DNA from: Auricularia sp. M13
Lineage: Eukaryota > Basidiomycota > Agaricomycetes > Auriculariales > Auriculariaceae
DNA length: 64,000 nt
Assembly (NCBI GenBank): GCA_037042915.1
Contig: CM073194.1
Span: 3,472,001 to 3,536,000, forward strand
Reading direction: 5' to 3'
Shown here piece after piece: positions 41,501-51,908 of this stretch. The first letter of the stretch is position 1, and the number at the start of each line of letters is the position of its first letter. Under the pieces are notes generated by a model. That model saw only the letters and a list, made by a program, of their open reading frames with translations, had not been told where the DNA came from and did no database searches. A program made the position numbers and the translations under genes.

Positions 41501-42674
41501 GCTGCCATTGACGACGGACCACTGAGGCAGTACAATACCGCATATACATAACGTACGCCGTTCCGACATCCGATCCCTTCCTCTGCTCTGGTGCTGCGAA
41601 CGCGAACAAGATCACCCGCAATATATCAAAAGGAGGCGTTCTGCCGTGCCTGGAGTGTGAGGATCAGGAGCGAATATGACGGTACTTCGAATTCGAGTCA
41701 GGGTTCAGTTCGCGACATCGGACACGAGGCAGGCCGTGCATTGGCGGGCGAGAGATGAGCCGTCCGTCTGTGATGATCGATCTCGTTGTCGTTCAAGTTG
41801 GTCAGGGTACTGGTACGGGATTGGACGCGGCGATTCGGGCCTCTGAGTCGACGTGCTCTGCGCGATGGGTGCGGCTGGGTTTCTGCTCCCATTTCGGGGC
41901 GAAGAACGAGTCCCAGTGGATACACATTCGCAAGGCACTGGCAGGACATCGGTCGCGCACTGCATCTGCAAGTCTCGGGATCTCTGACGCTACGTACAGT
42001 CAAGCCGCTGCCAGTGCTGCCCTGGTGGTGCATCAGCATTCAGTTCCAAGAAGCATCATGACGCAGCAGCGCATGGACGCGCGAATCCGCAGCGTACTGA
42101 GAACGTAAGTCAGATCGAGCAGACTGCTCAAGAGTCAAATGATAACGGCGCAGGGTCCGAGTCGTAACATTTTCATTACTGGACCACGATCCACGAGCGC
42201 CCCTATACTAAGCGAGATGGTTGATGGGATGTTAGGGGCAATTAAGGTTCGGGAACGGACCACTGTGATTACTGGGCGACGCCACACAGTGACTACGGGT
42301 TTCGAATTCGGTCGTCTTAGGCGATGACGCGCGGTTTTTTTGATATAGACATTGGTGAAGAGCTGTGATGGACTATGGGGGTATGGGGGATTAACGACTA
42401 ACGACTAACGGGCGACGGGAAGGGACTGGCGTCGCGCGCGAGCGTGGACGACGTCGGCTGGCGCGAAGCGCAAAACCGGGCTAGCGCGGGTGATCGGCCG
42501 TCCCGCCATATGTGCAATGCAATGCTGCACCACGCGTCGGCAGCCGCACAGCACAGATGTTTTTACCGAGGGATGGGATGGGATGGGAAATGAAAAGGGT
42601 GACGTGACAGTGATGGAAAAGCGTGCGAGCCGTCACGTGCGGGCGCGATGGCCGGCAGCGTCCGGCGGCATGCT

Positions 42675-42683
42675 TATATATAA
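42675..42683 (+). promoter_or_regulatory. TATA box of KEN-box gene
   Basis: TATATATAA lies about 142-150 bp upstream of the ATG at 42825. A CT-rich leader with CACCAC repeats follows. Confidence 0.5.
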
Positions 42684-42824
42684 GGCCGGGTTGGGCCAGT
42701 GCCAGGTTGTCCGTCCGCCCCCTGTCCACCGTCCACCGTCTGCTCACCGCGCTGCGCTCTAGCCCGCCGCCCTCCACAGCGTACTCACACCACCACCCAC
42801 CACCACCGCCAACAACCACTCACA

Positions 42825-43471
42825 ATGTCGACCCGCACGTTCGCCGTCTTCCTGGACGACAGCGCCGCCCCGCCCGCGCCGCCCGCCGAGCTCGTCAACA
42901 TCACCAACACGCTCAACAGCGCCGCCCGCCCCGCCGCCGCCGCCGCCGGGCGCCCGTACAAGCTGAAGAAGGCCGCGACGCTGCCGCTGCTCGCCTACGA
43001 CGCCGGCGAAAAAGAAAACGTCGACCCGCGCACGGGCATCGCGACGACCGCCTCGCTCGCCAACGCCGCGCCCGCCCACGAGCGCCCCGCCAAGAAGCGC
43101 CGCACCGCGCTCGCGACGACCCACGTGAAGGGCAAGCCGGTTCTTGCCCGCTCGCGCTCGGCCGCCGACGCCGCCCACCGCAAGCCCGCATCCAAGCCAG
43201 CGCCCGCGACGGCACTGACCCCCGTGGCCGAATTCACCTTCTCCTCGCCGCTGCCCTCGTCGCCCACGGCACCCGCGCCCGCTGTCGCCGACGACGTGCG
43301 GGCCTTCGTCGACGGCCTCTTTGCTGACGCGGACGACATGGCCGTCGAGGTACGCCCAGCCCCTATCCCGCGCCGCCCCTGTGCTCGTCGCTGACGCGCT
43401 CCTCGCTCCAGCCCACTGTTGCTCCCACGCCCGTCACGTGCCCCGCCGCGGCCATCACCGACGACGCGTAG
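42825..43471 (+). CDS. Small Ala/Pro-rich protein with KEN box and nuclear localisation motif
   Basis: The exons are 42825-43349 and 43412-43471 (194 residues; intron GTACGC to CTCCAG, phase 0). The context ACAATG at the start is good. Residues 63-68 read KENVDP, a KEN box in a typical acidic and proline context, the signal recognised by the anaphase-promoting complex with Cdh1. Residues around 90-93 are KKRR, a likely nuclear signal. The rest is low-complexity Ala/Pro/Thr with an acidic patch near the C-terminus (DDVRAFVDGLFADADD). A role in the cell cycle is inferred only from these short motifs. I recognise no family. Confidence 0.7.
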
Positions 43472-44239
43472 ACGTATAGATCCCGCGCACGTCCACAGCG
43501 ACGTCCCCTCCATTGCAGCCTATATCGCCTCTTCCTTTTTTTACCTCCACGGGGCAAAACCCGCGCGCGCCCGCTCGCGCCGTTATTGATTCACGGATAC
43601 ATTGCCATTCCTCTCGTCTTGTTATTGGCTCAACCTATGCTCCAGCTCGTCCGCATCGTCGCGCTACTCCAGCTTTTTTGCCTTGCTTGCTTTGTGTATC
43701 TCCTCTGTCCATCCATCCATCCATCCACCCTTCCATGCGGCCCTTCACCAGGTGTCCGAGTCTTGCCTCCCCCCACACCGCTTCATCTTCCCCTGTGCAT
43801 GTGGTCCCCCGTTGTTTGCCATTGCTCTTGGTCTTGGGTCTCGGTCTCCTCTCTACTCTCCTCTCCTCTGATTTTTCCTTTCACTCTCGCGCGCCTCGTC
43901 TTGCATATGTCCCATCATGCCCACCCACTCTGCATCGTATCTCGTATCCCCCGCCTCTATGCATACCTACAGTGTTACCTACCTCCCACCCGCATCCCCC
44001 AACCTCCCTCTTCCCTCCTACTCGAGTTGTACCACCACAGAGAAATCAATGAATGCCTCTACTACAACACACCGCGCTGCGCGCAATGTTCGATGATGAT
44101 GAGTGGTGGACTGAGCCACTGTGCGGTGTTGGTGACCTGCGCTCCTTCTCGAAGTATGAGTGCAGCGCACCGCCCATGTCAGGGTCGAGAGCCAAGCGGA
44201 CGGCATTGACAATTGACAATTCACATCAACGGCTTAACG
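43472..44239. other. 3' region with strong pyrimidine bias; (ATCC)n microsatellite
   Basis: From about 43580 to 44040 the plus strand is heavily C+T with hardly any purine tracts. A CCAT/ATCC tetranucleotide repeat lies at 43707-43728. No gene is seen. The region could be a 3' UTR or terminator of the KEN-box gene, or a non-B DNA region. Confidence 0.6.
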
Positions 44240-44341
44240 GGAGCGACTGAGGTCCCGGGCGGTCAGCCTGAGAACTCTCAGGGGGTACCGGTTAACGTTG
44301 ACGGAAAGATAGGAGAAACTTCGAGCGTAGGCTGCATACTG

Positions 44342-44349
44342 TATTTAAG
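44342..44349 (+). promoter_or_regulatory. TATA-like box of first secreted-peptide gene
   Basis: TATTTAAG, 69-76 bp upstream of the ATG at 44418. The second copy has TATAAG at 45400-45405 at the equivalent place. Confidence 0.45.
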
Positions 44350-44417
44350 AGGGGAGAATGAGCTGGCTCGGAGGCGTACCTTGAACCCAACGACCCGTCG
44401 CCAGCCTTCACATTCAC

Positions 44418-44579
44418 ATGTTCGTCCCTCGCATTCATATTGCGCTCGCTCTCCTGCTTCCGGTACTCGCTGCGCTTGCCATGCCCGGGCCCGGGCCGTT
44501 TGGTCCTGGAGAGGAGGGCGCCATCGTGGCTGACGTTCGGGATACGCCGTTTAAGAGGCCTAGGAGCGGAGAGAATTAG
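44418..44579 (+). CDS. Very short secreted peptide with dibasic site, copy 1
   Basis: 53 codons, ATG 44418 to TAG 44577-44579, no intron. Residues 1-21 form a signal peptide: Met-Phe-Val, a basic residue, then a Leu/Ala core ending ALA. The mature part starts with a Pro/Gly stretch (MPGPGPFGPGEE), continues with IVADVRD, and then has FKR followed by a six-residue end PRSGEN. The Lys-Arg could be a Kex2 cut site releasing a short C-terminal peptide. The duplicate at 45486 keeps the signal peptide, PFGP, the EE, VADVR, the FKR and the acidic end, so the ORF is under constraint rather than chance. It has no cysteines and no CaaX box, and I recognise no family. Confidence 0.65.
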   Translation: MFVPRIHIALALLLPVLAALAMPGPGPFGPGEEGAIVADVRDTPFKRPRSGEN

Positions 44580-44770
44580 AGTAGGGCGGCGATGTCCCTC
44601 AGGCTGTCCGACTCGGAGTTGATGAGCGTCGACTCATCCTGGCACGTACGCGTATACTGTGTAGTTCGGACTCCCCGAGATCATGTACTGTGGGTCAGAC
44701 TCCGTGCCCAGTACCAGCCGTAGTTGCCACGATCCTGAATATGTACTATTTTTTTTTGCTAGGCGCACTG

Positions 44771-45291
44771 TAGATGTTTTGACTCCGACGGAGGTGTTCA
44801 TGTAATGTTATCTTTGAAGAGAGCCTGAGGACTCCGAGGTTCATCATGACGATCACTGCCAGCCTGAGACGTCCCAGTCGTCGCCAGCGCAGAGATAGTA
44901 GGATGGAATACAGTACTTGACATGTGTTCAACTCGGGCGACGGCAGCTAGGAGTCATTGTCAGGATGGCCTGTGAGCGTCACGGTGACCATGGGCCCACC
45001 ATGCATCGCCGTTGTCGCGCAAAACACGAGTTTCAGCCGTCAGCCTGAGGGTAAGTTACTCAGGCTGCCAGTGGGGTCCGGCTTTCTCGCAGAGCGAAAA
45101 CTAGACATGGCATGTCATTCCAACGGGATTGGGGCTCCAGAGTCCAGCCTGACCCGTATGGCCAATAAGTAAGCATTGATGCGAAACCAATTCCATGCCT
45201 CGGCGTACGGTCTCGAAGTTAGCCACTGTGCTATCAGCTGCGCTCGAATTCGGAGGAAGTACTACTGCGCATCAGAGGAGATTCGAAGCGG
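44771..45291. other. Spacer between the two secreted-peptide genes
   Basis: No gene is seen. It contains short CAGCCTGAG/CTCAGGCT motifs that also occur upstream of copy 1. Confidence 0.4.
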
Positions 45292-45810
45292 CAAATCAAG
45301 GGCTCAGCGGGAGCGACTGAGGTGCTGTACAGGGAGCAGTCGTCCTGTCATGTTGCGGTGAGACTGTGAACTGAAAGATCGGAAGAAGTTCAAGCTGCAT
45401 ATAAGAGAGACTGAGCTGGAGGCGTGCATAGTATCAGCCGATTACAACAGCCACTGGCAGCCGTCGCATTCACTCGCACCGTGACATGTTCGTCCTCCGC
45501 GTTCAGATCGCGTTCTCCCTCCTGGCACTCGCACTAGCAGCGCCCGTGCCGTTTGGTCCTGCAGAGGAAGCCGCCGTCGTGGCTGACGTTCGGGCTCATG
45601 ATACGGCCTTCAAGAGGAGCGGACTCGGAGAGAGTTGAAGTAGCCTGGCGGCGATGCAGAGCTCAGCGAGCACTGTGTCTTGGCACGTATACTATATATG
45701 TAGTTCGACCTTCCCGAGATGAACTGTAAGTCAGACTCAGTGCCCAGTGCCAGCCGCAGTTGCCATCCTGAAATGTTTTCCTAGGATTTTTTGAGTTGCT
45801 ATATATGTAC
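45292..45810 (+). repeat. Right copy of the tandem segmental duplication
   Basis: Diverged copy of 44240-44770. Promoter, coding and 3' blocks align in the same order. The distance between the two start codons is 1068 bp. Confidence 0.8.
45486..45638 (+). CDS. Very short secreted peptide with dibasic site, copy 2
   Basis: 50 codons, ATG 45486 to TGA 45636-45638, no intron. The signal peptide is residues 1-19 (Met-Phe-Val-Leu-Arg, hydrophobic core, ALAA end). The mature part is PVPFGPAEE, VVADVR, an HDTAF segment, then KR and the end SGLGES. Compared with copy 1 the differences are mostly conservative, and two in-frame indels keep the frame open, which suggests selection on the protein. The same processing by signal peptidase and a Kex2-type protease is inferred. 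Confidence 0.65.
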   Translation: MFVLRVQIAFSLLALALAAPVPFGPAEEAAVVADVRAHDTAFKRSGLGES

Positions 45811-46404
45811 GACGCCGGCGTCCGATATCGATGTGTCGCATGATGGGGCTGATTTCTACGCATGGGATGTTTCACGAGGCGACGAGCATTTACCAGATTC
45901 CCCCGCTTCGCTGCGATATGCGCTAAGCTATAGAAAGTACCCGCCTGCGGGCGGACATTGACATACAGCGGCGGCAGGGGGTGCGGTCGACGCGGAGCTG
46001 TCCACGCAACGCGGCCCCGACTCAGAAACCAGCGGCGCAGTGGGACGGAGAGCGCTTATCGTTGCCAAACAAGGGACAGCCTGCTCCGGTTGAATTTCAA
46101 GTCGATGAGCGCAGCAGACGAGAAGTCGGCGTCGGGAGCGAGCCCGTGCAAATCATGTAACGCTTTCTCCCCGCCGAGACTAGGGCACAGCGGCATGCAG
46201 CGCAGATCAGAGCAGACCGCCATCATTGAGCAGGTCTCTCAAATTTCGCACGTTATCCCTGCCAGAGGCGGTCTCGAGCTTCCTGCAAGTTCAATTGATT
46301 CCCGTTCAGCCAATGCTCATGCATGCAAGCAACGCATCTGTATAATCCCGCAGAGAGAGTTATTGAGTCGAGCACTCAACACGCTTTCTATCCAGATTCA
46401 AAAT
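45811..46404. other. Intergenic, no supported gene
   Basis: This contains the 3' flank of the second peptide gene and the 3' flank of the permease gene on the other strand. No other coding signal is seen. Confidence 0.45.
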
Positions 46405-49400
46405 TCAAATCGTGTACCGGAAATCGGGCGCCTTGTCTCCCAGCTCGCGGATCTCCTCCTCGCTCAGCCCGCGCTTCTCGCCGAGTCCGTCTCTCAGCGC
46501 GGCGACGTCGCGCGCGCGGTTGATGCGCGTGTAGGCGAGCACGAGCGTGCTCACGACGATGAGGCCCATCCCGAGGAAGCCGAGCACGATGCCGTCTGCG
46601 CGCGCGGGGTTAGTACTGGATGTAACGAATTTCCTCGCGAATAGGAGGACGCTAAGAGCGATGGGGGGACTGCGGCTCAACACGTGTGATGTCCGGTGTA
46701 CCATGTACGCCGACGGAGGCTCCTCTAGTGCGGTGCGTTAAGCTCGGACTCGAAGCCTGGTGCGGGGCGCAGGCTCCGGGTTGCCAGCCCGGTAGAGCGA
46801 GGCCGTAAGCGTCGCCACTGGCAGTAGGTGGAGGGTGGAAAGAACACAGAGACGGGGGACGGAGACGGGGGACGGGGTGTTGCGCATGGAATGAACGACG
46901 AAGGACTAGACTTACGGCCGACGACATACCGTGGCGCGTCCTGCGTGCGAAAGATATTGCTCGAGATGGCGCCCGCGAAGTTGCCGATGCCTATCTGCGC
47001 CGCGAGGCTCACGCCGCGCTTGTACTGTCCCGTCACTGAGCAGCGAGCCAAGCTATTCAGCGCTGGCAGTCCTATACCCCTTGAAGCGTAGACGTACGGT
47101 TGTTGCCCAGCCAGGAGATGACGACGGGGTACGCTCCGTACGCGCCCGCGACGCAGAAGAACGTCCCGAAGTCTATGCAAGGGAGCATGTGATGCGAGCA
47201 TTAAGAAACCAGACATTCGAAGTGCGAAGGGAGTGCACGCACATTTCGCACCGCGCGGCGCGTCCGAGATGTTGATCGCGAATCCCGCCTGCATGTGGCT
47301 CAGTGGACTCTTGTGCAGCTAATGCCTGAGGTCGCACGCACAATGCATATGCATTGTCCCGCGAGGATAAACGGCGCGCGCATCTTGTAGCGGTCGCTGA
47401 AGTGCGCGAACATGATGATGATCATTGCTTTGAGTTCGCGGGAGTCGGCATAAGGGGGAGGATGAGGCGGAGAGAATGGAGACGTACTGCCAAATACATA
47501 GGGCGGGACCGTGAGGAGTTGCGTGATCGCTGGGCTAAAGCCAAATCCGTTGATAATCGAGCTATAACAGCCGCGAGTTGAGTCACGGCTTCTAGGGAAT
47601 AGATTCACTGTGGCCGCTTGGCTTACGGAAGGAAGAGCGAGATGCCGTAGACTGCGCAGAAGCTCAATACTATGTATGGGTGACACAATGTGTGAACTGC
47701 ACGAACGCGGCGCTATGATGCTCATAGCGGCTAGGATCTGCGGATACAGCTGTCGAGTATAAAAACCATTTAGATGAGATTGTACGGGACAAACAAACGA
47801 CAGATACGTACCTGCCAGTCTGTGAAAGCCTGCACGACATATCGAAACTGGAAGTGCTCTGCCTCGCCGACCGACGAATTATCGTACTCTTTTCGTTTTA
47901 GTCACAGTCAGCTCTGGACTGAAAATAGTGAGTGGGCGCTCACTCTTGCGCCAGACGACATATGCCCTCTCATCTTCTGTGAGAAACATGGCACGCCTAC
48001 AGTATGAGAGAAAACTAGGTCAGCGCCATTGACGTCTGGTGAATTATTGATCACTGACTCTGGGAGGTCGGGGACCAGGAAGAAGGCGAAGAAGCCCACA
48101 ACGGAGGTCACGACTCCTTCGATTATCTAAAGCAGATCAGAGCACCACAATCAGCATCCCCTCGCAGTCGAACGGCACGTTTGCGCACGAAGATCCACGA
48201 CCAGCCCAACCGCCCTTCGAGGCCGGACATGAAGCCGATCGCGTACGCCAGGAGGCCTGCGAATGCACCTATAACATGCGAGTAAGGACGAAAGATCGAG
48301 GACTTGAGTGAACGACTGGCCTGCAAGAGACGTTGCGCTGTAGAATATTCCTATGCGCTTCGCGCATTTATGGCGCGGGTACCACATCGTGAGGCTGAGC
48401 GGGCGATGGCTCAGCAAAACCGGAAAGTGACTCGGAGGAAGTTTAGTGAACGGACAAGTAAACGACGCCCGGAAAGCTGCGCATTTGCGTTCCGTCAACC
48501 ATTCTGGATGTAAACGAGAGTTGAATAGAAGCTTACAGCCCGGCTTCGGCGATCCCAAGACAGACGCGGACGACGACCAATTGCTGGTAGTTCCGCACGA
48601 GCCCCATAGTGGTCCTATACGTCGAATATTCACCTCAGTTCTGCATCCATGTTATGGTAGCGGGACGAGCATCCGCACATAACTATGCCCCAAACGACCT
48701 TCGACCGGGAAGCAGATCCGAGTTAGCACTCGATGACAGGCCCGGCATTCAGGATCGGCATGCACATACAGTTATTCCTGGGAGCCACCTGCGCCGGGCG
48801 GCACGTCAGCTGGTCGGCGGGTGCAGACTTAGAAAGAGCAGACGGACCGCGACGGGCGCAGTCTCTTGAGCACGAGGCTGTCACGTAGAAATCGGAGCGC
48901 AGACGATGAGTATTGCGTGAGACGAGAACGTTCCTGGGTATACACACTTTGCGGGACATTCGAAGAGACAGTAGGGTATGAAGAACATGGTCTACGTGAG
49001 AACGTATTAAGCCGGAGTTGACACGCATGGAAGAGAGCAAGCAACTCATGACGTCGCGTACTCACCAGAGCAATGTTGTACCGGTTTCCTGTCAAGTCGA
49101 GCTGCTCCGTTAAGCCTTGGATTTTGGCATTGCCTGCACAGTATAATGCACTGGTCATCAGCAGACGGTGGTACGTCTTCCGAGTGTTTTTGCCGCACCG
49201 ATATTCCCTTGTAAAAACGAACGTTAGCCCATGCAAATAGCGCGATAATATGCAGAGACATACCTCTATCCATGAACGACAAGAGGAACAGGAGCCCGAC
49301 AATGGGAAGAATCCTGGAGCAAAGTAGCGTCAGAGTTGTTAGTGCAGCACAGACACGCAGAGCCCACCGCCAGTCTATCTTGCGGTAAAGCCGGTCTATC

Positions 49401-49522
49401 TCATCCTCGGTATACTCGACGGGCGGCGGCGGGATACTTGGAGCGAGGCGTTCGTTCGAGTCGACCCGTTCGACGCGGTTCTCGATGCTGAGCTCCTTGG
49501 AGTTCTTCTCGACGTCAGACAT
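46405..49522 (-). CDS. MFS permease of the allantoate/Dal5 anion:cation symporter family, about 23 exons
   Basis: Exons I could phase are 49522-49264, 49207-49199, 49133-49066, 48991-48948, 48877-48848, 48788-48770, 48698-48679, 48614-48537, 48476-48456, 48394-48321, 48268-48189, 48126-48059, 47996-47944, 47888-47812, 47749-47707, 47651-47627, 47561-47488, 47427-47342, 47288-47243, 47172-47098, 47035-46916 and 46595-46405. The family signatures are FMDRGNIGNAKIQGL, RYNIAL, ECPANLVLKRLRPSRWLPG, VRVCLGIAEAGLFPG, MWYPRHKCAKRIGIFYS, the AGLLAYAIGFM segment, WSWIF, PDLPE, GFAINISDAP, SGQYKRG-like, QIGIGNFAGAI and the end GDKAPDFRYTI. It should be a 12-span plasma-membrane transporter for small organic anions or vitamins; the substrate is unknown. 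Several exons are only 9-25 nt. The intron at 48269-48320 has a GC donor. A 45-nt GC-AG intron inside exon 1 (about 49314-49358) is possible, but the frame is also open without it. Confidence 0.9.
49199..49207 (-). other. 9-nt micro-exon of the permease gene
   Basis: GGAATATCG is flanked by ACAAG acceptor and GTGCGG donor, giving introns of 56 and 65 nt. Including it restores the conserved DRGNIGNAK signature of the family. Skipping it leaves DRGNAK, also in frame. Confidence 0.8.
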
Positions 49523-49863
49523 GGCGGAAGCTGGTCAACACACGCAGTGTCCCGCCCGTCCGCTCAGCTGGTTTCGTTCACGGCTCATGCGGAGGCCCTG
49601 AGAATGGACAGTGGCAGAACTTCGATCCGCGCCGCGACGGCACGGGAGCGCTCGACAAAATGAGTGGCTTCGCGCGCCTGAGCGCTGGATATGCTGCAAG
49701 AATACCACACCGGCCGGAGGGCCGCACTTGAGACTGTATCAAGCAAGGAACTACGGCTATGGGAGGTTGTCAGCCCGGGATTTTGCGGCCGATGAATGAG
49801 TATACTGAGCGCACTGATACTAGCTTCCACAAGTACGATATGTACAAGTAGCAAGCAGCGCCG
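49523..49863. other. Intergenic between permease start and MTG1 end
   Basis: 341 bp, probably the permease promoter (minus strand) and MTG1 3' end. No further gene is seen. Confidence 0.6.
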
Positions 49864-51575
49864 TCAATCCGCCCCGTCTTGCATCTGCGCAAGCCGCTTC
49901 AAGCGCCGCCGCTCCTTCTCTTCCGCCCGTGCGCGTTTGCGCTCCTGGGTGACGCTGACGCGCTCGCCCCCGCGCGCCTCGTCATCGATGGCCGCGAAGT
50001 GCGCGACGATGCGGCGCTCCATGGCCGCGTGCGCCGGCTCGCCCTCCGCGAGGTCGAAGTCGAACCCCCACCCGCGCCGCGTGCGCTCGCCCACGAGCGC
50101 GCCGTGCTCGCGCCACCACTGCACGAACCACTGCGCCGCGCGGCCGACGTCGGGCCGCGCGCCTTTCAGCACCATCCCCCGCCGCTGACAGAGAGCTTCC
50201 AGAAACTCTTCTGCATCCAATGCGCCTGTTGGAGGAGGTGGAGCAGACTTACTCTCGGCCGACGGGGCGAGAAGTGGAAGGTACGCTGGGTCTGTGTGCA
50301 GCGGAATGAGCAGAAGAACGAGGCCGCGAGGGAATTAAAACACGCACGTTCGGGATCAAGGAAGTTTAACCTATGCACCAGGTATGTCGCGAGGAAGTCG
50401 TAGTCGTACATGCCTTCCTTGAGCGCCGCTGCACGGCCACTGTAAGGACAAAGCCAGGACGTGAAAGACATCGTACAAACCTATCAATGCTAGCCGGACG
50501 GCGCGCTCACGGCCTTGTATACCGTTGCCCAGAAAGGGCATCATCAGGCCGGGCGTGTCGAAGGCGTAGATAGGGCAAGCGTCGCCTGCTTCAGCCCCGT
50601 ATAGCTTTAGGCGCGTCGAGAGAGCTCGTGTCATGCCTGGAAGCGCAGACGTCCGCAACGCTTTTGGTTGCGCTGTTCAAACGAGATCAGAATAAGAAAA
50701 GACCAAAGACCAAGTAACAGGAGAGCTCGCAATGCCTGGCAACACGTTCGCAATGAAATCTTGCAACACCGCACTCGTTTCGGACCGAGTGCATTATGCC
50801 AGAATCTGTTGCGAGAGGATGCCACAAGCTAACGCGAGGCGTTACGCGTTGCGGATTTCCTTGCGACCTCGCATTGCATGTCGCGGCAAGCACTTGGATA
50901 CTCCAGAATTTTGACTTACAACCTGGAATGCCGACGGCGCGCAAGCCGTTGAGCAGCGTTGACTTGCCGACATTTGGCATGCCAATTATCGTCACGTTGA
51001 GCTCAGTATGCGTATTCGTGTGCTGTCGTGCAACGTCTGCGCCGTGCATCAGCGCCCAATTTATTTGATGCGCGTGTTGGCGCATTACGCACTCACGAGC
51101 GCGGAATGCAGGCTCTTGAGCGCGCGCGGCTCGCTTTTCGACGTGAAAACGAACGTTTCGGACGGATAGAGCGACTGCATGGCTTGCTGAAACGGCTGGG
51201 CGCGTAGTCAGAGATTTTGCACTGAGACTCTGTGTAACCAGAGGACGTGCCTTGAGCCCCCACTCGCTCACGAGGTCGCGTTTGCCGTACACCACGATGC
51301 GCTCGCAGCATGCACCAGGTTTTTGTCGTCGGTCGGCTCGCCACCTTCAGCGCGTCGTCATCAGCCTGGTTCTTAGCTGCACAGAGTTATCAGGCGTACC
51401 GCGAAACGGTGCTCTCGAATGTCGGGTTAATGCTCGTCAATGGCATCCGCGTGTCGCGCAGCTCCAGCACAATGTCTGTGCGCGAGAGCAGCGCCGGTAG
51501 GAGCTTGTTAAACGCGTTCATATGCCCTGGGTACCATGACGGCGCAATGGGCAGCAGCGAAGCTGGGAATGCCAT
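49864..51575 (-). CDS. MTG1: Mitochondrial ribosome-associated GTPase 1 (circularly permuted, YlqF/MTG1 family)
   Basis: It starts at ATG 51575 with SWYPGHMNAFNKLLPALLS and ELRDTRMPLTSINPTF, the family N-terminus. GTPase motifs follow in permuted order: G4-like VVYGKRDLVSEWG, a switch to FVFTSKSEPRALKSLHSAL, G1 GMPNVGKSTLLNGLR, G2 SALPGMTRALS and G3 FDTPGLMMPFLG. The C-terminal helical part contains MYDYDFLATYLVH and ends with a Lys/Arg/Glu-rich helix. About eight short introns can be phased, one apparently with a GC donor after EWGLK. The known family role is assembly of the mitochondrial large ribosomal subunit at the inner membrane. Asn of the usual NKxD is replaced by Gly (GKRD). Confidence 0.9.
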
Positions 51576-51908
51576 GCTCGAGGCTCGACCCAGGATGTGG
51601 AAAAGGAAAAGGACGAATGCTTACATAAGTGGCCACCCTGACTTCGCGACCCCAACTTCGAGAAATGGTACCGTATCTTGCTGGTCTCTAAGTAAATTCA
51701 TTCATCAAAATGCCGAAAAAAACTGCTTTACAATATGGACTGTATGTATCACGTGACACTAGGCTTCTAGGTCGACGCATTGATGCTGGCGACTTATTTT
51801 CTGACAGTAGCGTTTTAATCGACAGGCTTGAGTATATTTACCAGCTTGGAAATGTGGTTTCGGTGGTACATGACATTTCTCAGCGTGAATCACAGAGTCA
51901 TGAGGCGG

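Larger units (their letters stand above)
38506..42824. other. Long stretch without recognisable genes
   Basis: Apart from the GH47 promoter at the left and the promoter of the KEN-box gene at the right (TATATATAA at 42675-42683), I find no domain, no phase-consistent exon chain and no clear element ends. Between about 39950 and 41300 the plus strand is purine-rich with simple GCAAGTGCAAGT and GGCAAAGGCAAAGG motifs. It may be decayed mobile DNA or non-coding RNA territory. Confidence 0.4.
44240..44770 (+). repeat. Left copy of a tandem segmental duplication carrying a secreted-peptide gene
   Basis: Diverged copy of 45292-45810. Shared blocks run from CGGGAGCGACTGAGGT upstream, through the TATA-like region and the coding region, to a 3' block (TGGCACGTA, GTAGTTCG, CCCGAGAT, GTCAGACTC, GTGCCCAGT, CAGCCG, AGTTGCCA). 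Confidence 0.8.

Noticed and set aside
43707-43728. CRISPR-like or regulatory array
   Set aside because: It is a plain tetranucleotide microsatellite without spacers, in a eukaryotic genome.
46776-46801. tRNA-like hairpin (CCGGG stem with TTGCCAG loop, flanked by GCTC/GAGC)
   Set aside because: The outer stem would make an 18-base D-loop, and no acceptor or proper T arm fits. The site is inside an intron of the permease gene.
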